Shown here: in pieces, positions 1-5,517 of the stretch | Numbering within the stretch: the stretch's first letter is position 1 | How the letters are laid out: the number at the start of each line of letters is the position of its first letter | From: an uncultured Actinobacillus sp. | Lineage (GTDB): Bacteria; Pseudomonadota; Gammaproteobacteria; Enterobacterales; Pasteurellaceae | Length of the DNA: 64,000 bases | Reading direction: 5' to 3' | NCBI RefSeq assembly: GCF_945915845.1 | Contig: NZ_CAMEFX010000005.1 | Location: 1 to 64,000 of the forward strand | The notes under the pieces: model-generated | Database searches by the model: none | Told to the model about the DNA's origin: nothing | What the model saw: only the letters and a program-made list of their open reading frames with translations | Made by a program: the position numbers and the translations under genes

Positions 1-26
1 TTAAAACTTCTAAACCAACGCTCCAT
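1..26 (-). mobile_element. IS3-type transposase fragment at window edge
   Basis: The first 26 bases are identical, in the same orientation, to 3490-3515, which encode the transposase segment around MERWFRSFK on the minus strand. Identity stops at base 26, where toxin-tail coding sequence begins. This is the broken end of another copy of the same IS, most of it lying left of the window. Confidence 0.7.
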
Positions 27-192
27 GATGTATCATTTGGGTGGAGCTAAATCAATAAATCCGCTAACTAATTTAATGAATAAAATAAGATCTTACTCTC
101 CATCTAATCCTAATTCCGGGATATATGATATTGCTGGAGATTCGGCAAGTTGGGGAAAAGAAATATTTGATGATATTTTAAATAAACTATAG
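25..192 (+). pseudogene. Truncated C-terminal toxin tail (polymorphic toxin)
   Basis: An open frame with ATG at 25 and 28 runs to TAG at 190-192, and the same frame is open back to base 1 through the IS fragment. It encodes about 55 residues containing GIYDIAGDSASWGKEIFDDI and ending DDILNKL. The short tail, immediately followed (8 bases later) by an immunity-like gene, matches the tip of a polymorphic toxin whose front part was replaced by IS sequence. No catalytic motif remains, and I cannot name the toxin family. It is probably non-functional. Confidence 0.5.
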
Positions 193-200
193 GAGCTTAA

Positions 201-653
201 ATGAAAAAAATCGAATTTAAAGAGGGAGACTTATTTTTTATCAATGATATAGAGCTAATAGGAAAAACAGAAAATAAGACTCTCAGCTTTGGAAACGAAA
301 AACGAGTAGGTAAGTTAATTTATATCTCTTCTTTGTTTAAGGGAATGATTGGGTTTCTTCCTTCAAAAGAAACTTTTAGTACTCCGCCGCAAAATATCCA
401 AGAAATAGAATTTACAAAAACTGTTATTTATACAGATTATATAGAATTAAAAAATGGCAATTGGAATATTATCGGACATCAAGATACGACAAATGCAGAA
501 TCCCTTCTAACAACACGAAGAGTAGCAAATGCTATTATGATTAAAGATGATGAAATCAGGATTTGTACAGAAGAGGATTATAAAAAATATAAAAACCAAG
601 GTATTGCTGGTTTAGGAGCTGTTCATTATTTACTTATGAATTTACCTAAATAA
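201..653 (+). CDS. Putative immunity protein, Imm26-like
   Basis: A 150-residue acidic, soluble protein with no signal peptide or membrane segment. The opening FKEGDLFFI, a central strand region (KRVGKLIYIS) and GNWNIIGHQD resemble Imm26-type immunity proteins (GDxF...G-R...W-IIG pattern); this is from memory of the family, not a search. It starts 8 bases after the stop of a toxin tail with GGAG at 192-195, the usual toxin-immunity arrangement. It would neutralise the toxin whose tail precedes it. As that toxin is broken, the gene may survive as an orphan protecting against kin. Low GC fits its accessory neighbours. Confidence 0.55.
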   Translation: MKKIEFKEGDLFFINDIELIGKTENKTLSFGNEKRVGKLIYISSLFKGMIGFLPSKETFSTPPQNIQEIEFTKTVIYTDYIELKNGNWNIIGHQDTTNAESLLTTRRVANAIMIKDDEIRICTEEDYKKYKNQGIAGLGAVHYLLMNLPK

Positions 654-662
654 GCTGGCTGA

Positions 663-1121
663 GAAACGCCTTATTCTTATGTTCATAATGTTTTAGATTT
701 TCTTGATCCGTTTGGGTTGGCTGTTTGTCCTACATTAATTAAAGATAACCTAGGAAGGATAAAAGAATCCAGTGCAACAATTACAAAAGAGATGATTGGA
801 ACGGGAACGAGAGTTAATAATAGTGCTAGAGCTTATGCAAAAGCAATGGGTAATCAAGGAGATGATGCAGGACATATTTTAGCTAAAATTCTAGGTGGTC
901 AAGGAGGAAAAGGAAATATATTCCCTCAATTAAAAGGAATTAATCGTGGGGATTATAGAGCATTTGAAAAACAAATAAGAGATTTGCTAAAAAGTGGCTC
1001 CGGTCCATTAGATCTTAAATGGAGTTTCACATATAACGGAAAAGGAACAAGACCGACAGGAATTCAATATGATGTATTCAAAGACGGAGTAAAAATATTA
1101 GATGAACTATTCCCAAACTAA
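663..1121 (+). pseudogene. Orphan Rhs C-terminal toxin tip, DNA/RNA non-specific endonuclease (Endonuclea_NS_2-like)
   Basis: The frame opens after a stop at 660-662 and reads ETPYSYVHNVLDFLDPFGLA, the hallmark end of an Rhs core just before the variable toxin. About 130 residues of toxin follow: DDAGHILAKILGGQGGKGN, FPQLKGINRGDYRAFEKQI, then TRPTGIQYDVF, matching the Endonuclea_NS_2 nuclease fold. The His of AGH and Asn of GNIFPQ are the expected active-site residues, so the domain looks intact. There is no Rhs core or ATG start upstream (only TTG at 717), so it is a displaced cassette that could act only after recombination onto an rhs gene. Its immunity gene follows 11 bases later. Confidence 0.7.
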
Positions 1122-1132
1122 AGAGGTGGCTA

Positions 1133-1531
1133 ATGGAAAATGCAAAAGAAATATTATTTAAATTTTTTGATGAAATGTATTTATGGAATAGAGAAGCTTA
1201 TCAATACACACAAGAAAATGGATTTGGAATTGAAACTCAAAAAGTATTACTTTCAAGCTTAGAACCCATAGTGAGAAAATTTTGCACTAAGAAAATTATC
1301 GACCAAATTTCTGTGAAATGTTCAGAAATACCAAAATATGATAAAAATAATCTTATTCTAGAAGGAACTGATGAAATTAATAAAAATAAAATAGCATTTT
1401 ACATACGAGAATTAAATAGGTCCAAGAGTCTTTATAAATATACTCTTATCCATAAAAATGGAGTATGGTTAATAGATAAAAAAGATTGGCTTGTAGAATT
1501 TGATAACAAATGGGAAAAACATTATATCTAA
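1133..1531 (+). CDS. Immunity protein for Rhs nuclease tip, NTF2-fold type
   Basis: A 132-residue soluble protein directly downstream of the nuclease tip, preceded by GAGGTGG at 1122-1128. Its C-terminal stretch, YKYTLIHKNGVWLIDKKDW, is the typical end of NTF2-fold immunity proteins, where the strand closes with W-LIDKK. A diverged paralogue lies at 1817-2203 with the same ending. It presumably binds and blocks the adjacent DNA/RNA endonuclease. Position and ending support the call; the specific family assignment is from memory. Confidence 0.65.
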   Translation: MENAKEILFKFFDEMYLWNREAYQYTQENGFGIETQKVLLSSLEPIVRKFCTKKIIDQISVKCSEIPKYDKNNLILEGTDEINKNKIAFYIRELNRSKSLYKYTLIHKNGVWLIDKKDWLVEFDNKWEKHYI

Positions 1532-1541
1532 TTATATACAT

Positions 1542-1635
1542 CCCCCCGATGGCGCTCGTCTCTGACGAGTGCCTATATCTCATATTTTAGATAAATTGTT
1601 TAGCCCCCCGTCTGGAGACGGGTGCTATCGGGGGG
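1542..1635. mobile_element. 94-bp MITE-like element with 5-bp target duplication
   Basis: The element begins CCCCCCGAT (1542-1550) and ends ATCGGGGGG (1627-1635), perfect 9-bp terminal inverted repeats. With mismatches the similarity extends to about 21 bp (pattern CCCCCCGATrGCrCyCGTCTC at each end). Each end also folds on itself (GCGCTCGTC with GACGAGTGC; CCCGTC with GACGGG). TACAT directly flanks both sides (1537-1541 and 1636-1640), as expected of a 5-bp target-site duplication. It has no coding capacity, so it is non-autonomous. I do not recognise the parental transposon. Confidence 0.65.
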
Positions 1636-1807
1636 TACATATCGAGAATTTGAAAAGTCAGTTCGCAAAATGTTAGAAAAACATGGTTCTTTAGACTTAA
1701 AGTGGAAATTTAATTATCCTAATGTAAATTCTACAAGACCAAATGAAATTATTTATGATGTCTTTCATGACGGAAAACTTTTAGATACTTTAACATTTAT
1801 AAATTAG
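1636..1807 (+). pseudogene. Decapitated second copy of the Rhs nuclease tip
   Basis: The frame TYREFEKSVRKMLEKHG continues to LDLKWKFNYP, then STRPNEIIYDVFHDG. It is clearly homologous to the last 55-60 residues of the intact nuclease tip at 717-1121 (DYRAFEKQIRDLL, LDLKWSF, TRPTGIQYDVF). The front half, including the AGH catalytic His, is missing. The remaining frame abuts the MITE-like insertion, which supplies a spurious upstream start in the raw frame (1622). The fragment cannot be an active nuclease. It marks an earlier truncated cassette, possibly kept because its immunity gene follows 9 bases later. Confidence 0.75.
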
Positions 1808-1816
1808 AGATTTTAT

Positions 1817-2203
1817 ATGACAGAAAAAGATACTTTTATATGTTTCATGAACGAAATGCACAAATGGGAAAGTTATGCCACTAATATTGGATTAGCGAAC
1901 AATCTTGATGAGCATAGAGAAATAGTAAGAAATATATTTAATAAATATTGCACGCCAAAAGATAGAAAAAGAGGGAAACCCAATATTCTATCTGCAAGTT
2001 CTATTTCGAGCTATGATTTATCAACACAACCAATATATAACATTGAATACAAAACTAAAAAAACAATCATATATACAAAACAAAAAAATAAAGCTGAAAA
2101 TAATTTTAGATATACATTAATATTAAAAAATGATAAGTGGCTTATAGATAAAAAAGAAATCAGCTATAATAACGGCGAAAGTTGGGAGAGCTCTATATTA
2201 TAA
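1817..2203 (+). CDS. Second NTF2-fold-type immunity protein
   Basis: A 128-residue soluble protein with [18 protein letters not shown] near the C terminus, the same signature as the immunity protein at 1133-1531. The two diverge elsewhere, so they likely protect against different alleles of the nuclease. It follows the decapitated second nuclease tip, preserving the toxin-then-immunity order. The gene seems intact although its toxin is dead, as is common in orphan immunity arrays. The stop codon overlaps the start of an Rhs core scrap. Confidence 0.65.
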   Translation: MTEKDTFICFMNEMHKWESYATNIGLANNLDEHREIVRNIFNKYCTPKDRKRGKPNILSASSISSYDLSTQPIYNIEYKTKKTIIYTKQKNKAENNFRYTLILKNDKWLIDKKEISYNNGESWESSIL

Positions 2204-2276
2204 CCGATTCCGCTACTACGATCCTGAAAGTGGGAGTTATATTTCGAGTGATCCGATTGGGTTAAATGGTGGGTAA
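2193..2276 (+). pseudogene. Rhs core fragment (YD-repeat end)
   Basis: This frame reads [20 protein letters not shown] followed by PIGLNGG and a TAA stop at 2274-2276. It is the conserved final YD repeat of the Rhs core. Nothing of the core remains before or after it. It overlaps the last codons of the immunity gene in another frame, showing a recombination joint between an immunity gene end and an rhs core end. It is non-functional and explains how the array grew by successive C-terminal replacements. Confidence 0.8.
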
Positions 2277-2310
2277 TCCGGTGCGGCTTTGTTATGTAAA
2301 GCCCCAATAT

Positions 2311-2331
2311 AGAGATTTTATAGCCATCTCT
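2311..2331. repeat. Small hairpin before the tandem-RNA promoter
   Basis: AGAGAT (2311-2316) pairs with ATCTCT (2326-2331) and is followed by six A on the plus strand. Read on the minus strand, T bases precede the stem rather than follow it. It may be a weak plus-strand read-through barrier between the rhs scrap and the downstream promoter. Confidence 0.3.
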
Positions 2332-2339
2332 AAAAAAAC

Positions 2340-2371
2340 TTGACATTGATTCATAAAACCCCCAATATACT
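2340..2371 (+). promoter_or_regulatory. Candidate promoter for the tandem-repeat RNA
   Basis: A perfect -35 hexamer TTGACA lies at 2340-2345. TATACT at 2366-2371 is 20 bases on, longer than ideal. The overlapping AATATA at 2364-2369 gives an 18-base spacer. Transcription would start near 2376, just before the structured repeats. Confidence 0.5.
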
Positions 2372-2374
2372 CAT

Positions 2375-2565
2375 AGGTAGCGTAGCCTAAATAACGCAAT
2401 GAGGTTGTTGGCTCATCGTCAATCTGAAACTAATCTAGAATGTAAAGGTCTAGCGGTGGCAGGCACCAGAAAACTCTGATATAAATCTAGGATGCAAAGG
2501 CCTAGCGGTGGCAGACACCAGAATAAACCAACAATTAAGCCCACACGTTTGTGGGCTTAATGCTT
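2375..2565 (+). ncRNA. Structured RNA with two tandem 40-nt repeats (candidate RNA antitoxin or leader RNA)
   Basis: Two 40-nt units (2433-2472 and 2485-2524) differ at only four positions. Each forms two hairpins. Unit 1 pairs CTAGA (2435-2439) with TCTAG (2449-2453) around ATGTAAAGG. Unit 2 pairs CTAGG (2487-2491) with CCTAG (2501-2505) around ATGCAAAGG. The A-T to G-C change is compensatory. Each is followed by GGTG-CACC with a 5-nt loop. Upstream, TAGG-CCTA (2374-2389) and ATGAG-CTCAT (2399-2415) may also pair. A promoter precedes it and an 11-bp terminator-like stem ends it, 20 bases before the next gene. I do not recognise the family; the layout resembles type III antitoxin RNA. Confidence 0.6.
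2535..2560 (+). terminator. Perfect 11-bp stem after the tandem RNA
   Basis: TTAAGCCCACA (2535-2545) and TGTGGGCTTAA (2550-2560) form a perfect stem with loop CGTT. The following sequence is only moderately T-rich, so termination may be partial. Partial read-through would let some transcripts reach the gene starting at 2581. Confidence 0.6.
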
Positions 2566-2580
2566 TCTGAAGGAATAATA

Positions 2581-3018
2581 ATGAGTACTAAATTTGTGGA
2601 TATAAAAGACCAAATTTTAATGAGTTAAAAAAATTTGAATATCTTTTAACTCACATTGAAATGTGCAGCAGTTTTCCTTAATAAACACTTTATTAATAAA
2701 GAAATGATTTATAGTACTAATAATGAATCCATTTCTCTTATATTTAAACGTAGTAATTTTATGCACCTATGCGGAATTCAATATAGTGAAGGTGCCTCAG
2801 AATTCTTTAATCTAGCCTTAATAAAACAAATCGATCTTAGCAAAATTTTTATTAAAACCGATGGGACAACATTTCAAAAATTATCAGTGTTAAGCTCAAT
2901 AAATTCTTTACTTACTTCAGATATCACATTGACCGAAGGTGTTTTTTATCTAAATTTGTCTTTTGATAAAGCGTTAAAAACAAGAAAAAAAGTCTTTGCA
3001 CTAACATTAGTGCAATAA
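2581..3018 (+). pseudogene. PBECR4-like nuclease gene, apparently doubly frameshifted
   Basis: ATG at 2581 follows GAAGGAA (2569-2575) and reads MSTKFVDIKDQI before stopping at 2626. The -1/+2 frame from about 2616 continues FNELKKFEYLLTHIEMCSS until 2680. The original frame then resumes with FLNKHFINKEMIYS and runs to the stop at 3016-3018. Two compensating 1-base indels would restore about 150-160 residues. The C-terminal part contains FMHLCGIQY, DGTTFQKLSVL and FYLNLSFDKALKT, which I associate with PBECR4 (a Barnase/EndoU/ColicinE5/RelE-like nuclease fold). Its place just after a repeat RNA suggests a toxin partner. Alternatively the real product is only 2656-3018 (TTG start), or the indels are assembly errors. 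Confidence 0.55.
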
Positions 3019-3111
3019 TGATAATACATTTATTCCGCTGTCATTGATTAATCTTAAATTTATAAATAATTTTCCAAACGGAAATAAAGTAACTCATATT
3101 AAGTCCATTCA

Positions 3112-3140
3112 TTTACAAGATAGCACAGAAATAATATACT
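3112..3140 (+). promoter_or_regulatory. Promoter for the second small RNA
   Basis: TTTACA (3112-3117) and TATACT (3135-3140) are separated by exactly 17 bases, a good sigma-70 promoter. No open reading frame follows, only structured sequence ending in a terminator. Confidence 0.6.
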
Positions 3141-3146
3141 TATAGT

Positions 3147-3300
3147 TCATCAGTGTGAAGAGTACTGAATGATTGGGAAAATGTCCCCTCGATCATTTAA
3201 AAGGCAGGGATCCGAGTACTTGTACGAACCAATCTTAGATTGGGTTTGTTAGGCGCGGCTAACAAAGTATGTAATGGGGAGCTTATGCTCCCCTTCATTT
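3147..3300 (+). ncRNA. Candidate ~150-nt small RNA with four stem-loops
   Basis: Between a good promoter and a strong terminator there is no ORF but a chain of helices. AATGAT/ATCATT (3168-3173 with 3192-3197) is extended by GGGA/TCCC (3175-3178 with 3184-3187) and enclosed by AGTACT/AGTACT (3161-3166 with 3215-3220). AACCAATC pairs with GATTGGGTT (3227-3246, one bulge). TTTGTTAG pairs with CTAACAAA (3245-3266). The terminator stem follows. The unpaired AAAAGG near 3199-3204 echoes the AAAGG loops of the upstream tandem RNA. It is not 6S, tmRNA or RNase P as far as I can judge; the family is unknown. Confidence 0.6.
3276..3300 (+). terminator. Rho-independent terminator of the second small RNA
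   Basis: GGGGAGC (3276-3282), loop TTAT, GCTCCCC (3287-3293), then TTCATTTTT. Confidence 0.8.
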
Positions 3301-3323
3301 TTCTAATGATCTTTATAAAAAAG

Positions 3324-3414
3324 TTACAGCATATTTACTGATTCTCTCAGCATTTCTACATCATGTTCAATATAGCCAAGTGTTACGCTGATATCCTTGT
3401 GTCCTAACAGCTTC
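3324..3414 (-). pseudogene. Tyrosine recombinase C-terminal tail
   Basis: The last 30 or so codons of the minus-strand frame read KLLGHKDISVTLGYIEHDVE and end in SVNML. This is the C-terminal active-site region of a phage-type integrase: the LLGH motif and, nine residues on, the nucleophilic Tyr of GYIEH. The rest of the recombinase is missing. The frame is fused in phase to a transposase fragment at about 3414. It marks the remains of an integrated element. Confidence 0.65.
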
Positions 3415-3738
3415 TGAACCAAATAATCTTTCACATCGTTGACCGCACTTTCAAAATCAACATAACCACCATATGCCATCCACTCATATTTAAAACTTCT
3501 AAACCAACGCTCCATCGGGGCATTATCCCAGCAGTTGACCCGTCGGCTCATACTTTGTGTTAACTTGTGGTTTTGCACACATTGGGTAAATTGCTTGCTC
3601 CCATAAATACTGCCTTGGTCTGAGTGAAACAACATCGTTTTCCTACGTTTGGTCTGCAACATAGCGTGATTTAATGCATCGATAACCCATTGCGCATCGT
3701 GGTGTCGACTCAGTTTCCAACCAACCACTTGGCGGTCT
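3415..3738 (-). mobile_element. IS3-family OrfB transposase remnant (truncated at both ends)
   Basis: The minus-strand frame contains DRQVVGW, MLFHSDQGSIYGSKQF, LTQSMSRRVNCWDNAPMERW and FRSFKYEWM, the DDE core of an IS3-family transposase (second Asp in HSDQG, Glu in PMERW). Its front end is cut at about 3738, beside the stop codon of the antitoxin gene. Its back end is fused to an integrase tail at about 3414. The first Asp and the usual YNxxRPH ending are absent, so it is inactive. The same IS appears at the left window edge. Confidence 0.8.
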
Positions 3739-3741
3739 AAC

Positions 3742-4107
3742 TTAAGCCTGTAATTCGTTAATAAGCTCAGGTTTGCGGTGTAGTAGGTCTAACAGCGTTT
3801 TGGCGGCACCACTTGGTTTGCGTAAGCCTTGTTCCCAAGAGCGAAGGGTCGCAACTGAAATACCGAGCTTCTCCGCAAATTTAGGTTGTGATAATTTGGC
3901 GGCATGACGAGTTTCAACAATAGGGGAGACTTCAATTTGCGTTAAGCGAACGCCTGTAAAGTCGCCTTGTTTGACAAGTTCTAGAGTATCTCGTAAATCT
4001 TCTGCGTGTTCAGCCATTTCTGGATCGTCTTCAATCACAGCCTGAATGATAGTTTCTATATTCCAATGTTTGGCTTTTTCTTGAATTTTTTGATGAATCT
4101 TATCCAT
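3742..4107 (-). CDS. HTH antitoxin of a HigBA-like type II toxin-antitoxin pair
   Basis: A 121-residue protein with a helix-turn-helix of the Xre/HigA kind in the C-terminal half: LSQPKFAEKLGISVATLRSW followed by EQGLRKPSGAAKTLL, about residues 72-108. The N-terminal half is helical and acidic, probably the toxin-binding part. Its start overlaps the toxin gene's 3' end by 8 bases, giving the toxin-first order typical of higBA and NadS-type pairs. It should neutralise the RelE-fold toxin and autorepress the operon. Its stop codon abuts the IS remnant, but the protein looks complete. Confidence 0.8.
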   Translation of the reverse strand: MDKIHQKIQEKAKHWNIETIIQAVIEDDPEMAEHAEDLRDTLELVKQGDFTGVRLTQIEVSPIVETRHAAKLSQPKFAEKLGISVATLRSWEQGLRKPSGAAKTLLDLLHRKPELINELQA

Positions 4108-4411
4108 TTTTCGCTCCTGTTAATTGTTTTAAATCTTGGTTTGATAAGTTTTCTTTTTCATTTTTGGTGTAAATATCCATCATAATGACAACGCCATCTT
4201 CTAGTAAGTTGAAGTAGATTACTCTTACTCCTCCTCTTTTTCCCTTGCTATTTGCTTGCCAACGAACTTTGCGTAAGCCGTCAGCATGTTTTATGACATC
4301 TCCAACTAAAGGATTTTGGGCAATATAACTAAAAAATTCGAGGCGTTCGTCCTCTGTCCAAATCTCTCTGGCTTTACGCTGAAATTTCTGATATTCGATA
4401 ATGGTATACAT
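4100..4411 (-). CDS. RelE/HigB-family mRNA interferase toxin
   Basis: A 103-residue basic protein. The centre DGLRKVRWQANSKGKRGGVR followed by VIYFNLLEDGVVIMMDIYTK matches the RelE/HigB2-like fold, with basic residues (KGKRGG) before the central strands and the end LSNQDLKQL. It would cleave mRNA on the ribosome when unopposed. It is the first gene of the pair, preceded by GGAGAG seven bases before the ATG and by a good promoter at 4435-4462. The overlap with the antitoxin implies translational coupling. It is intact. Confidence 0.8.
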   Translation of the reverse strand: MYTIIEYQKFQRKAREIWTEDERLEFFSYIAQNPLVGDVIKHADGLRKVRWQANSKGKRGGVRVIYFNLLEDGVVIMMDIYTKNEKENLSNQDLKQLTGAKNG

Positions 4412-4434
4412 CTCAACTCTCCTTAGTGAAATGT

Positions 4435-4462
4435 ATTATACTCTTACTATGTCTTATTGCAA
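4435..4462 (-). promoter_or_regulatory. Promoter of the HigBA-like operon
   Basis: On the minus strand TTGCAA (4457-4462) and TATAAT (4435-4440) are 16 bases apart, about 24 bases upstream of the toxin start codon. Confidence 0.65.
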
Positions 4463-4469
4463 TGCTAGC

Positions 4470-4495
4470 AAAAGAAAACCGCCGTAGTGGCGGTT
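4470..4495 (-). terminator. rdgC terminator
   Basis: AACCGCC (4477-4483) and GGCGGTT (4489-4495) form a 7-bp stem with a 5-base loop. On the minus strand it is followed by TTCTTTT, so it ends rdgC transcription 60 bases past its stop. Confidence 0.75.
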
Positions 4496-4553
4496 GGGTT
4501 AAGTAGAGAAATTTTGTTTTTACGAGTAGGTCTGATTGGTACATCCTTTACAG

Positions 4554-5462
4554 CTATAACCGCTCTTTTTCTCCCCCTAAATCATCCAATAAAAATGCAG
4601 TAAGTTTTGCGAGTTCGCCTGTCATTAAAATAAAATCGGCATCAAATCGTTGTGCAAAATCTTCCTTGAGAATATCATCATTTTTTTCACGAATTTGATC
4701 GGCAAATTTTAAGCGTTTTAATGAGCCGTCATCACAGAATACAAAGCTTAAATGTTCGTCCCAATCTAATGCTAACTTAGTGATAAGCTTGCCTTTTTCT
4801 AAATGTGATAAAATTTCTTCGCTTTCCAATGGTTGATTTTTACAGCGAATAATCCCTTTATCATCCGAGGCTTTAAGTTCCCCTTCTTCAAGTGCGGTTA
4901 AATATTGTGGAATATTATTTTGCGCGATCCAATTCGTCATGGCTAAAGCCGGTTCAATAGTAAACGCAAGGGGGATGACAGGCAAGGAACCTACGGATTT
5001 ACGCAATAAGGCTAGCGCGTCTTCTGCTCGTTTACTTGCAGCAGCATCCACATAAATCAGATTAGTTTCAGTATTAATCCAAATCGCGGTGTGCTGATTT
5101 TTGCTGAATGCGCGTGGTAATAACATGGCAATAACATCATCTTTTAAGGCCTGTTTTTCGGTTTTCTTTAATTTTCTCGCTTCTTTTTCCTCTACTTGTC
5201 GTACTCGTTCATCTAATTCCGCTTTAATAACATGACTGGGCAAAATTTTTTCTTCTTTACGCGCCACTAACAGTATTTGTTTACCCACGGAAAAATGTAA
5301 TAACTCAGAACCTCGTAAAGGGGTGCTCCAACCAAATTTACTCATATCTGATTGATTACATGGGTAATATTGATGTTGGGCTAGTTGATTTTGTAAATCC
5401 GACCAATCCAATTCTTTGGTTAAACGGTAAATAAGAGCATTTTTAAACCAGTACATTGGCAT
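4554..5462 (-). CDS. rdgC: Recombination-associated protein RdgC
   Basis: A 302-residue protein that matches RdgC over its whole length: MYWFKNALIYRL at the start, SDMSKFGWSTPL near residue 40, and LTKELDW and LALDWDEHLSFV motifs. RdgC is a nucleoid-associated ring protein that binds double-stranded DNA and limits RecA loading. Length is normal for the family (about 300). It is transcribed alone, divergently from proC (55 bases between starts), and ends in a clear terminator. It sits at the boundary between the accessory island and the core genome. Confidence 0.95.
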   Translation of the reverse strand: MPMYWFKNALIYRLTKELDWSDLQNQLAQHQYYPCNQSDMSKFGWSTPLRGSELLHFSVGKQILLVARKEEKILPSHVIKAELDERVRQVEEKEARKLKKTEKQALKDDVIAMLLPRAFSKNQHTAIWINTETNLIYVDAAASKRAEDALALLRKSVGSLPVIPLAFTIEPALAMTNWIAQNNIPQYLTALEEGELKASDDKGIIRCKNQPLESEEILSHLEKGKLITKLALDWDEHLSFVFCDDGSLKRLKFADQIREKNDDILKEDFAQRFDADFILMTGELAKLTAFLLDDLGGEKERL

Positions 5463-5517
5463 TCCTTTTAATTAAACGTAAAATGTCACCATATTCTAAT
5501 CGATTTTAGGGAAAAAT

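Noticed and set aside
2277-2340. Small gene between the Rhs scrap and the tandem RNA
   Set aside because: No frame with a start and ribosome site; only small hairpins are seen.
2164-2346. 60-residue minus-strand frame over the Rhs scrap
   Set aside because: The plus strand encodes the recognisable Rhs core end; the minus frame has no features.
2433-2524. CRISPR-like repeat pair
   Set aside because: Only two units, a 12-base spacer and internal paired structure; a promoter and terminator frame them as one RNA.
3147-3300. tmRNA, 6S or RNase P RNA
   Set aside because: None of the conserved core motifs I know of for these RNAs is present.
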